Shown: positions 9,964 through 18,100 of the stretch, piece by piece
Layout: each line of letters starts with the position of its first letter
Position numbering within the stretch: position 1 is the stretch's first letter
Notes under the pieces: generated by a model
What the model saw: only the letters and a program-made list of their open reading frames with translations
Databases searched by the model: none
Told to the model about the DNA's origin: nothing
Source: an uncultured Collinsella sp.
GTDB taxonomy: Bacteria > Actinomycetota > Coriobacteriia > Coriobacteriales > Coriobacteriaceae
Reading direction: 5' to 3'
Length of the DNA stretch: 32,019 bases
Assembly (NCBI GenBank): GCA_902489965.1
Contig: CABUCA010000017.1
Coordinates: 1-32,019, forward strand
Made by a program: the position numbers and the translations under genes

Positions 9964-10935
9964 CTACTGCTCGCTATTCGCAATCGCCTGGTCAATAAGC
10001 TTGTTGAGCGCTGCGCGCTGCTCAGCGGAGCTGATGGCTCCCACGATTGGATCCCCTACGATGTTGCCATTCTGATCTATGACATACGTTGTCGGGAACG
10101 AGAACAGATTTGACGTAAACTTACCGGCCTCGCTATCCGACTTGAACCAGATGTTCTTATATGTCACGCCCTTCTTGCTCAGCACGTCCTTGGCATCTGC
10201 AATCTCGCCCTTGTTGCCATCGAGCGTAAAGGAGTTGACGCCCACGACCTGGCCGCCTTTCTCGGCAAGCTCCTGATTCAGTTTCTCAAGATCGCCCAGC
10301 TCGCCCACGCACGGCTTGCACGTGGTGAACCAGAAGTTCATGACGGTGACCTTATTCTTAGAGAACAGCTCGTCGCTGCTCACGTCGTTGCCATCCAGGT
10401 CCTTGCCCGTAAAGCTGGGGAACTTCGTCGCCTCGCTCGAAGCATTGGCACCAGCCGTCATGCCAGCGGCCGAAGCGTCGACGCTCTCGCCTTCGCTCGG
10501 CGTGCTTCCACAGCCGGGGAACTCCTTCTCCAAGCTCTCGAGCTTGTCCTCGATCTCCTTGATCTGCTGTGCACCGGCTTTGAGCGTCTTGAGCTCATCC
10601 GCCGTGAACTCATCCTTGGCACCGTCGATGGTCTTGAGCAGAAAATCGCCGTAATTGCTGCCATCCTCAATCATTGCCGAGTCTTTATTTGCCGCATTGA
10701 ATACCTTTTCCCACAGCGCGTTATCACTCGAAAAGATCTCGTTCTCCTTCTGCATGAGCTTCGCATACAGCTCGGCGGCCTCGTCGGCATTGGCCGGCTT
10801 CTGCGCAGTGAGTTCTGCGATCTTAGGGTCGGAGCTCGCAGATTCGCTCGCATTGCCACCGGGCGCCGAACATGCCACAAGGCATAAGGCCAAAACCGGC
10901 ACCATAAACAGGGCCGCAATCTTAGAAAGCTTCAT
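9964..10935 (-). CDS. TlpA-like thioredoxin-fold lipoprotein
   Basis: This 323-residue lipoprotein has a short basic N-terminus, a hydrophobic stretch and the lipobox LVAC with Cys22. A helical region of about 110 residues and a Gly/Ser/Ala linker follow. Then comes a TlpA/redoxin domain with FWFTTCKPC (active-site CxxC at 206-209) and the cis-Pro segment SFPTTYVID. It should be anchored outside the membrane and exchange thiols and disulfides with exported proteins. The gene follows the polyferredoxin gene by 29 bp, suggesting that electrons from that protein keep the CKPC pair reduced (inference). ATG 10935 is chosen because GGAGG lies 7 nt upstream; the ATG at 10941 is only 1 nt from it. 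Confidence 0.88.
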   Translation of the reverse strand: MKLSKIAALFMVPVLALCLVACSAPGGNASESASSDPKIAELTAQKPANADEAAELYAKLMQKENEIFSSDNALWEKVFNAANKDSAMIEDGSNYGDFLLKTIDGAKDEFTADELKTLKAGAQQIKEIEDKLESLEKEFPGCGSTPSEGESVDASAAGMTAGANASSEATKFPSFTGKDLDGNDVSSDELFSKNKVTVMNFWFTTCKPCVGELGDLEKLNQELAEKGGQVVGVNSFTLDGNKGEIADAKDVLSKKGVTYKNIWFKSDSEAGKFTSNLFSFPTTYVIDQNGNIVGDPIVGAISSAEQRAALNKLIDQAIANSEQ

Positions 10936-10964
10936 AGTCATTCCTCCGTTTTGTCGAAGCTTGT

Positions 10965-11867
10965 TTACTTTTTATCGGCGGTCAAGGGAAGCTTTTCCGC
11001 CGACACATCCAGGCCATAGCGATAGCTGATGGCATCGACAGGACAGGCCCCGATGCACTTTCCGCACCGGATACATTCGGCATGATTGGGCGCGCGGACC
11101 ACATCAACGTCCATCTGACAAACCTTTGAGCACTTGCCGCACGAGACACATTTGCATGCGTCAACCCGGATCCCCAGTAGGGACACCCTATTCATGAGCG
11201 CATAGAATGCGCCGAGTGGACAAATCCATTTGCAGAAGGGGCGGTAGAACAAAACGCTCAGCACTACCACGGCAATGAGAACGGCAAGTTTCCAAGTAAA
11301 GAGATGTCCCAACGCAGATCGAATGCCGGCATTGGCAATGGCCAGCGGAATGGCGCCCTCGAGTACACCCTGCGGACAGATGTACTTACAAAAGAACGGG
11401 TCGCCCATGCCCACGTCGTTAACCACCAAGACGGGCAGCAGCACCACGGCAAACAGCAGCACGACGTACTTGATGTACGTGAGCGGCTTAAGCTTTTTCG
11501 TGGAGAACTTTTTGCCGGGAATCTTATGAAGCAGCTCCTGCAGCCAGCCAAACGGGCACAGAAAGCCGCATACAAAGCGTCCCAGCAGCACGCCGAGCAA
11601 AATGAGCGTACCGGTAACATAGTAAGAAAAGTTGAACTTGGACGAGCCCACCACCGACTGGAACGACCCGATGGGGCACGCACCCGATGCCGCGGGGCAC
11701 GAATAGCAGTTAAGTCCAGGTACGCAGACTGTTTTTCCCGCGCCCTGATAGATGCCGCCTTTGGCAAAGTTTGGCAGGTGAATGTTGGTGACGAGCGTCG
11801 CCGCCGCCTGCATGAATCCGCGAAATCGAGCCAAAACATGCGACGCAGTGTTTTCTCTTTTATCCAA
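10965..11867 (-). CDS. NapH-like membrane polyferredoxin (4Fe-4S binding protein)
   Basis: This protein of about 300 residues has several membrane helices and many cysteines. An N-terminal cluster CVPGLNCYSC is followed by three membrane-proximal CxxxC(P) motifs: CGFLCP, CKYICP and CKWICP. Two C-terminal ferredoxin motifs follow, CVSCGKCSKVC and CIRCGKCIGACP, sufficient for two 4Fe-4S clusters. The layout matches the NapH/NosR/YccM group, which passes electrons from cytoplasmic donors across the membrane. The likely start is the TTG at 11867, which overlaps the end of the CxxC microprotein gene and has GGAG 10 nt upstream; the first ATG (11813) lacks a ribosome binding site. Its partners are the microprotein upstream and the TlpA-like lipoprotein downstream. 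Confidence 0.85.
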   Translation of the reverse strand: MDKRENTASHVLARFRGFMQAAATLVTNIHLPNFAKGGIYQGAGKTVCVPGLNCYSCPAASGACPIGSFQSVVGSSKFNFSYYVTGTLILLGVLLGRFVCGFLCPFGWLQELLHKIPGKKFSTKKLKPLTYIKYVVLLFAVVLLPVLVVNDVGMGDPFFCKYICPQGVLEGAIPLAIANAGIRSALGHLFTWKLAVLIAVVVLSVLFYRPFCKWICPLGAFYALMNRVSLLGIRVDACKCVSCGKCSKVCQMDVDVVRAPNHAECIRCGKCIGACPVDAISYRYGLDVSAEKLPLTADKK

Positions 11868-12006
11868 TTCCGATACACTCCAAGCACAGCCTAATCGCTT
11901 TGGCCAGCACGGCATCTGCCTCGCCACGCATAACGCCAAAGCACACCATGGCAATTCCGACGATCAACAAAGCGACCTGTACCACGGGTTTTACCGCTTT
12001 GAACAA
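11860..12006 (-). CDS. CD1871A-family CxxC microprotein
   Basis: This 48-residue membrane peptide is encoded from a TTG start at 12006 with AAGGAG 8 nt upstream. It contains one hydrophobic helix (VVQVALLIVGIAMVCFGVMRGE), then the amphipathic segment ADAVLAKAIRL and the terminal motif CLECIGIG. This matches what I know of the CD1871A family of CxxC membrane peptides, which sit next to 4Fe-4S membrane proteins. Its stop overlaps the probable TTG start of the polyferredoxin gene, so the two are probably translationally coupled. Role inferred as a small subunit or redox relay of that membrane complex. Confidence 0.8.
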   Translation of the reverse strand: MFKAVKPVVQVALLIVGIAMVCFGVMRGEADAVLAKAIRLCLECIGIG

Positions 12007-12096
12007 CCTGACCACTCCTTTCGTTACGCGACCATTGGACCATATCGGCTATAAAATCCGTGTTAAGCGCGATTTGAAATGTGCAAGGAGACTGTT

Positions 12097-12771
12097 ATGC
12101 GTATTTTGATCGTCGAGGACGAGCGGGCGCTGTGCGACGCAATCGCGCGCAGCTTGCGGAACTTGGCGTACAGTGTCGACTGCTGTCACGACGGACAGGA
12201 GGCGCTCGACCTACTGGACGTTGAGGCCTTCGACCTCGTGGTACTCGACCTCAACCTTCCCCGCATCGACGGCATGACCGTACTCAGAGAACTTAGGAAA
12301 ACTGACTGCGAGACTAAGGTACTGATTCTGTCCGCACGTGGCGAAGTATCAGATAAGGTCGCCGGACTCGATGCCGGCGCCAACGATTACCTCACCAAGC
12401 CGTTTCATCTGGACGAGCTTGCGGCAAGGATTCGCAGCCTTACCCTAAGACGCTTTACACAAAGCGACGTAGTTTTAACCTGCGGAAAGCTCAGCTTTGA
12501 CACCAAGGCGCGCATCGCTTCCGTGGACAGCGAGGCTTTATCTCTTACGCGCAAGGAAACGGGAATCTTGGAATACCTGATGCTTAATCAGGGGCGTCCG
12601 GTAAGTCAAGAGGAGCTTATCGAGCACGTTTGGGATAGCAGCGTAAACAGCTTTAGCAACGCAACCCGCGTTCATATCTCGTCACTCCGCAAAAAGCTAC
12701 GCAGCGCTTTGGGATACGACCCGATTCGCAATCGGATTGGAGAGGGCTACGTTATGGAGGATAGCGAATGA
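12097..12771 (+). CDS. OmpR-family response regulator
   Basis: This 224-residue regulator has a receiver domain with the acidic pocket EDE (7-9), phospho-acceptor Asp51 (VVLDLNLP) and Lys101 in TKPF. A winged-helix DNA-binding domain follows, with LTRKETGILEYLMLNQGRPVS and ATRVHISSLRKKL. ATG 12097 has AAGGAG 6 nt upstream. The gene is divergent from the redox operon with a gap of only 90 bp, so both promoters share that space and the regulator may control the operon. Its last codon overlaps the kinase start (ATGA). Confidence 0.93.
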   Translation: MRILIVEDERALCDAIARSLRNLAYSVDCCHDGQEALDLLDVEAFDLVVLDLNLPRIDGMTVLRELRKTDCETKVLILSARGEVSDKVAGLDAGANDYLTKPFHLDELAARIRSLTLRRFTQSDVVLTCGKLSFDTKARIASVDSEALSLTRKETGILEYLMLNQGRPVSQEELIEHVWDSSVNSFSNATRVHISSLRKKLRSALGYDPIRNRIGEGYVMEDSE

Positions 12772-13919
12772 AAAGGCTTTCGCTGCAATGGCGCATAACG
12801 ATTATGACGGCACTGCTCACGTGTGCGGCGTGCGTGCTGACGAACTGCCTGGTCGGCTATACGGGCATGCGCTACATGGATGCCATCGGCAGTAACATCT
12901 CGGCCTTTAACGCAACCGGCGAAGATTCGCCCCAGGCGTTCGACCCGACGAAAGCGGTCCCCGATGACAGGGTCACGATCGTCGTAAACGACGCACAGGA
13001 GTCTTTTGGCACGACAGCCTGGTACATCACGGCTGGAGTCACACTCCTTGGCGGCGTGCTGGCATACTTTGTGAGCGGCCGTGCACTCAAACCGCTACGG
13101 GATTTCGCCGCCCAGGTAGAGCGCGTGCAGCCTGACAACCTAAGCGAAATCAGACTCAGTGAAGATGTGCCCACCGAGCTACAACGATGCAGCGCCTCTT
13201 TCAACGACATGATCGCCCGTCTTGGCGAAGGATTCTCTGCACAGCGTCAGTTTACCGGCAACGCCGCACACGAGCTGCGCACCCCGCTCGCCCTTATGCA
13301 AGCACAGATTGAACTATTCATCTCCGAGCACTCCGGTTTGCAACCCGAAACAGCCGAGCTGCTCGGCCTGCTACAAGAACAAACCGAGCGCATGTCTCGA
13401 ATGACCAAGGTATTGCTTGAGATGAGTGAGCTCCGCAGCGTTCCTTGCGAGGACGATGTTGAACTCGGTCCCTTGTCCGAAGAGGTCCTCACTGACCTTG
13501 CGCCACTTGCCGAAAATAGGAGCATAGCCCTCAACTGTGCTGGAGACGCTTTAGTAATCGGGAGCGACGCGCTCCTCTATCGGTTGCTGTTCAACCTGGC
13601 CGAAAACGCCATCCGTTACAGCCGCTCCGGCTCGACTGTCAACGTCTCCATCAGCGGCAGCGACAGCCACGTGCTCCTGCGAGTCAAAGATGAGGGCCCG
13701 GGAATACCCAAGCAGTACCGAGAGAGCATCTTCCAGCCGTTCTTTCGTCTAGACAAATCCCGCAGCAGGGCATACGGCGGCGCAGGACTCGGGCTAGCGC
13801 TTGTTTGGGAGATTGCAGCACTTCACGGTGGCACGATAGAGGTCGAAGCAAGTTCCGAGAACGGGACTACCATGCTCGTAAGCCTTCCAAAACGATCCGC
13901 AGCGTTAACCGAACAGTAA
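12768..13919 (+). CDS. Sensor histidine kinase (HAMP-HisKA-HATPase)
   Basis: This 383-residue kinase has a first membrane helix at about 10-30, an extracytoplasmic loop of about 50 residues and a second helix at about 84-103. A HAMP-like linker (GRALKPLRDFAAQVERV) follows. The H-box FTGNAAHELRTPLA holds His168, and the ATPase boxes are N (FNLAENAIRY), G1 (DEGPGIP), F (FQPFFRLD) and G2 (GGAGLGLAL). It is translationally coupled to the response regulator. The short sensor loop has no recognisable ligand domain. Given the divergent thiol-redox operon, an envelope redox or oxidative-damage cue is possible (inference). Confidence 0.93.
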   Translation: MKRLSLQWRITIMTALLTCAACVLTNCLVGYTGMRYMDAIGSNISAFNATGEDSPQAFDPTKAVPDDRVTIVVNDAQESFGTTAWYITAGVTLLGGVLAYFVSGRALKPLRDFAAQVERVQPDNLSEIRLSEDVPTELQRCSASFNDMIARLGEGFSAQRQFTGNAAHELRTPLALMQAQIELFISEHSGLQPETAELLGLLQEQTERMSRMTKVLLEMSELRSVPCEDDVELGPLSEEVLTDLAPLAENRSIALNCAGDALVIGSDALLYRLLFNLAENAIRYSRSGSTVNVSISGSDSHVLLRVKDEGPGIPKQYRESIFQPFFRLDKSRSRAYGGAGLGLALVWEIAALHGGTIEVEASSENGTTMLVSLPKRSAALTEQ

Positions 13920-13986
13920 AACGAAAGGGGTCCCGAGCAACAGGGGTACAATTGCTGCATTGTTGCCACCTGATGGGAGATGGAAG

Positions 13987-14991
13987 ATGGACTGCGATGG
14001 CTACCCGCGCATTCCCATGCCGTTGATGTGCACTGCCTTTGTGCCGGGGCAGATTGACGCTGCGGTTACAAGCATTTCCGACCCCGATTCGCGCACCATC
14101 GCCACGGCAGAAGCGCTGTACTTTCGCGGACAGGCCACCCTCGCTGCCAAGACGGCACGCCCCTATCTTGACGCCACCGACCCCGCACTGCGCTATTCCG
14201 CATGCCTTATCTGCGGATATGCCAGTCTGTCGCTCAATCGTATCGCCGATGCCCGCCGTTGCCTTGCGGGCATCCTCGATACGCCAACTGACGAGGAATC
14301 GCCCGCCGTCCACGCCACGCATATCCTATTCGCCTCCGCCGCGAGCGTCCTGCTGCACTTGCCTTCCCCGCATTCCGCCGAAGAGTTTTATCCGCTTGCG
14401 GCGCATCTGCCCGAAGGCCTGCGCCTGTTCGCCAGCTACGTGATGGCGCATGCCCTGTACCTGCGCGGCGAATATGGCCGCAGTCTGGGCATGGCGGAAA
14501 ACGCCCTGATCATGAAACAGGGAAGTTATCCCATCTCGGAGCTGTTCCTGCACTTGTCGGCTTCCATGGCCTGCATGAGCCTCAAGGACATCGACACCGC
14601 AAAGGCACACTTCGGAGCCGCTTGGGACGTTGCGCGTCCCGACGGCCTTATCGAACTCATCGGCGAGCACCACGGCCTTTTGCAGGGGCTTATCGAGGCG
14701 TGTCTAAAAACGCAATACCCCGACGACTTCGCACGCATCATCGAGATTACGTATCGATTCAGCTACGGCTGGCGGCGCATCCACAACCCCGATTCGGGCG
14801 AGGACGTGGCCGACGATCTAACGACCACGGAATTCACCATGGCCATGCTCGCCTGTCGCGGGTGGACCAACGTCGAAATCGCACGCCATATGGGAGTATC
14901 GCCGGGCACCGTCAAAAACCGCCTATCCGGCGTATACGCAAAGCTTGGCATCGGCACACGCGCCGAGCTGGTCGCGCATATGTTGCGTTAG
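13987..14991 (+). CDS. LuxR-type regulator with TPR-like helical N-terminus
   Basis: This 334-residue soluble protein has an N-terminal part of about 260 residues made of repeated Ala-rich helical pairs (for example ATAEALYFRGQATLAAKTARPY and ALYLRGEYGRSLGMAENAL), typical of TPR-like repeats. It ends in a LuxR/GerE helix-turn-helix: LTTTEFTMAMLACRGWTNVE, then IARHMGVSPGTVKNRLSGVY. No receiver or ATPase domain is present. ATG 13987 is supported by GGAG 7 nt upstream; the frame is open from an earlier TTG at 13960. It lies 157 bp upstream of the giant surface protein gene on the same strand, so it may regulate that gene (inference). Confidence 0.88.
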   Translation: MDCDGYPRIPMPLMCTAFVPGQIDAAVTSISDPDSRTIATAEALYFRGQATLAAKTARPYLDATDPALRYSACLICGYASLSLNRIADARRCLAGILDTPTDEESPAVHATHILFASAASVLLHLPSPHSAEEFYPLAAHLPEGLRLFASYVMAHALYLRGEYGRSLGMAENALIMKQGSYPISELFLHLSASMACMSLKDIDTAKAHFGAAWDVARPDGLIELIGEHHGLLQGLIEACLKTQYPDDFARIIEITYRFSYGWRRIHNPDSGEDVADDLTTTEFTMAMLACRGWTNVEIARHMGVSPGTVKNRLSGVYAKLGIGTRAELVAHMLR

Positions 14992-15012
14992 CGGCCAGAC
15001 TACCTGGCATAT

Positions 15013-15042
15013 CGAAAGCGTCCCGGGGGCCCGACGCTTTCG
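15013..15042. terminator. Hairpin after the LuxR gene
   Basis: A perfect 10-bp stem, CGAAAGCGTC (15013-15022) with GACGCTTTCG (15033-15042), closes a 10-nt GC-rich loop, 21 bp after the LuxR stop. There is no T-tract, so it is a weak terminator or an attenuator in the leader of the downstream gene. Confidence 0.45.
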
Positions 15043-15148
15043 CACGCTCAAATTGGACATTTTGGCCATCGAACGGCACTACCGCCACGTGGCGCCTTCT
15101 CGCAAAATTGGATTATTTCCACCGATACCTGCGGGATGGGAGCCAAAG

Positions 15149-18100
15149 ATGCTTGATCGCCGTTCGTTACTTGTTGCCGGAGCGTCCTCGCTGGCGAGCG
15201 TTATGTTGCCGCGCGTGCCGGGAAGCGCAAACGCCTTCATATTGCCGTTCGCGCCCACCGAAGCCCATGCCGACGAAAAAGACCCCTTCAGGGTGCTCGT
15301 TCTCTCGCGCACCATGTTTGGTGTGGTCGTGGTCGACGTTGCCAACAAGAATACGCCCATCACGGGTGCCCAGGTCACGCTCACATCGCGCTATGCCGCA
15401 GGCAAGCAACTCGCCGCCACGACCGATGACGAAGGCACGGCCATCTTTGAGGTCGCGCCGCTTTCGGAAGGCTACGTGGACGAGGCAACGCTTCTCGACG
15501 CGTACGACTTTAACGGCGGCATCTCCATTAGCATGGCAGGCTACCGCGATGTCGAGATTCCCCTCGCGCGTATCCAGGGCGGCACCGCCATAACCGCTCC
15601 AACGCGTCCGCTTTCCGACGGCGAGCCGTACTTTCGCCAGCTCACATTCGACGATTGGGACATCCAGTACGCCGACGCTACATTCATGGCACTGCCGAAG
15701 GACGACACGGCAAACGAGCAGCCCGACACGCACGCCTTTACCGTGCAGGCACATCTGCCACAGGGTGGACAGGCAACGCTGCACATCAACAAGGTAATGC
15801 CCGCCACGAGTAGCTCACCCGAAACCGTCACGCAGATTGGCCAAGTCAAGGCCAGCGCATCGGGCACGAATAATCTGGCGACGTTCACGCTCGAAGACAA
15901 GTTCCTCGATGCAGCGTCAAACCTTCTGGAGGAAGGATGCAAGCTGCGCTTTGTCCTCGACTACCAGGGCAAAACCTACACGCTCTCATCCCCTATGGCC
16001 GTTGTTACCGCGCCGGCGGCAAAGGCGGAATCCGGATCGACCACTATCGTCCCCACTACCATGGACCAAGAGATCACTCCGTTTGATTTCCCGGCGGCGT
16101 TTCCCGGCATCGGCGGCAATAAGTTCACGTGCTGGATGCCCTCATTCCCCATTTTGTTCGATTTCTCTTTTGCCGGGTACGTGCTGTTTGGCGGAGGATA
16201 CAAACCGGTCGGCTACATGAACGATTCAGGCAATCCGGATCCGGAGTACTGGAAGAAGTCACCGCGCGAGTCGGGCGCCAAGCAGGCAAACCGCTACCTC
16301 GACGAAATGGAGGGGAAGTGGAACCAGTACAAGAGCATGAGTGCCGGTTCGGGCACCGACCCAAGAAACACCAAGCTCCTTCGCCACCATTGCACGCTGC
16401 TATTCACGATGGATATCGCAACACAGGTGTACGGCTCGCTCGCCTACGATTGGGTGGGCAAAACCTGGGGTAACAACAACGACCCCGCATACGGCAATAT
16501 TAAGGCCCTCTTCCAGGTAAGAACCGACCTCAATTGGACAGAACAGTTTACCCTAGGACCGGTGCCGTTTTTCCTAAACGTCAACCCCTGGGTGCTGGCG
16601 AAGCTGGCGCTCGCCGTGGGTGCCCACACGCACGGCAGCGGCGCGGCGTTTTTCAAGAACATTTCGCTCGACTATTCAAACACCTCGGGCTCATTCACTA
16701 TCCAGATCGGGCTTGCCGTCACCTTTGGCGCCGGCGTTGCAGGCGTCGCCTCGTCTGCCGTGCGTGGCGCCGCATCCCTCACCCTGTTCATTGGGTACGA
16801 GAAGGCGGACGGGCACCAGCTTCCGCGGCTGCGCGTGGGTGCAGACGTCGATGTCGATGTGATACTCCAGTTCGTAATGTTCAAGTGGACCACCAAGGCT
16901 TGGTCGGGGTCGTGGCCCACACTCCTCGATTCGTGGAATATGTCGGTGAACAATGGCAACCAGTATGTGCTCCAGCGCTCTGAGCTCGCATTGGGTGGAG
17001 ATACGCCTTACACGCTGGATGCCCGCTTCGGCATGCCCGGCAACATCGAGGCGGGCGGCGTGCCGCAATTTATCGCATCGGCCACCATCGTCACCAACGC
17101 CGAGCTGCTCGCACGCGCTGAGGTTATGGCCACTGCAAGGAATGTCGAGCCTACCGTACGCGATTGGGACCGGTCGGTCACGCGCATTGAGCTCGAGGCA
17201 GATGCAGAAAGCGACGACACGGGACAGATCGAGCATTTCGTCCACGCACTGATAGAAAACGACGAAAACGCCGCGCCGATGTATGCGTACACCCATATCG
17301 GGCAGACGAAGGACGCCGTTGCGGACCCCAACGCCAATTCTGCTGGTGTATCGGAGGACGAGCGTGGCGGCATCAAGCCCTCGAGTGACAACGTGCTGTT
17401 TACTGGCGTGCTCAGCGAAGCCCACATGAAGCTGACGATTATCGCCGGCGTAGAATGCCTGTTCCGTATCGCCTCGGTGCGCTACGGCGACAATGGCCGC
17501 TCGCGTCTGGTGGTGCACACAAAGGCAAACGGCACGTGGTCCGCCCCCATGCCCGTGGACTTTCCCCTTGGGTTTGGTGAGGGCGACGTGGAGCGCGACG
17601 GCATATACGATTACGACTTCGACGTGGTGGAATATACGGACGGAAGAGGAAACCAGGACGCCTACGTGCTGTTGGTCTCGGGCGAGCGCCCCGACGGCGA
17701 CAACACCCTTTTCGATACGGCAAGCACAGCCGGCATACTGTCCGTTGTGCGTCTGCGCATAAGTAATGACGAGACCCGCGTGGTATCGCACACGTCATGG
17801 CGCAGCATCTCGCGCGGCCGCCTTCAGGAGGATGGCTACCATTGTCTGCAGTGCCCGCGTATCACGGTGGGCAAGACGCTGGTCGACGGGCGCCTGTCGG
17901 GTGCCTACCTCCACCGCCGCGGAACCACCGCAGAAAAGGCGCTCGGCAGCGAGGCTGAGGTTGCGCTGGAGTGCTTTACCCTGTGGTCGGACGTTTCTGG
18001 CGATAGCTTGACGTTCCGCCAAGTTCTCCGCTTTCCGCAAGCACCATCGAGTATCGAGCTAGGCGAGCCCGATAATATCAACGGCAAAATGGTGGTGCCC

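Noticed and set aside
11782..12054. Plus-strand frame of 90 codons before the first response regulator
   Set aside because: It is antisense to the CxxC microprotein and the polyferredoxin start, which have ribosome binding sites and recognisable motifs.
12035..12055. TTGGAC and TATAAA as a promoter for the first two-component system
   Set aside because: The hexamers are only 9 bp apart, too close for a sigma-70 promoter; no better -35 was found.
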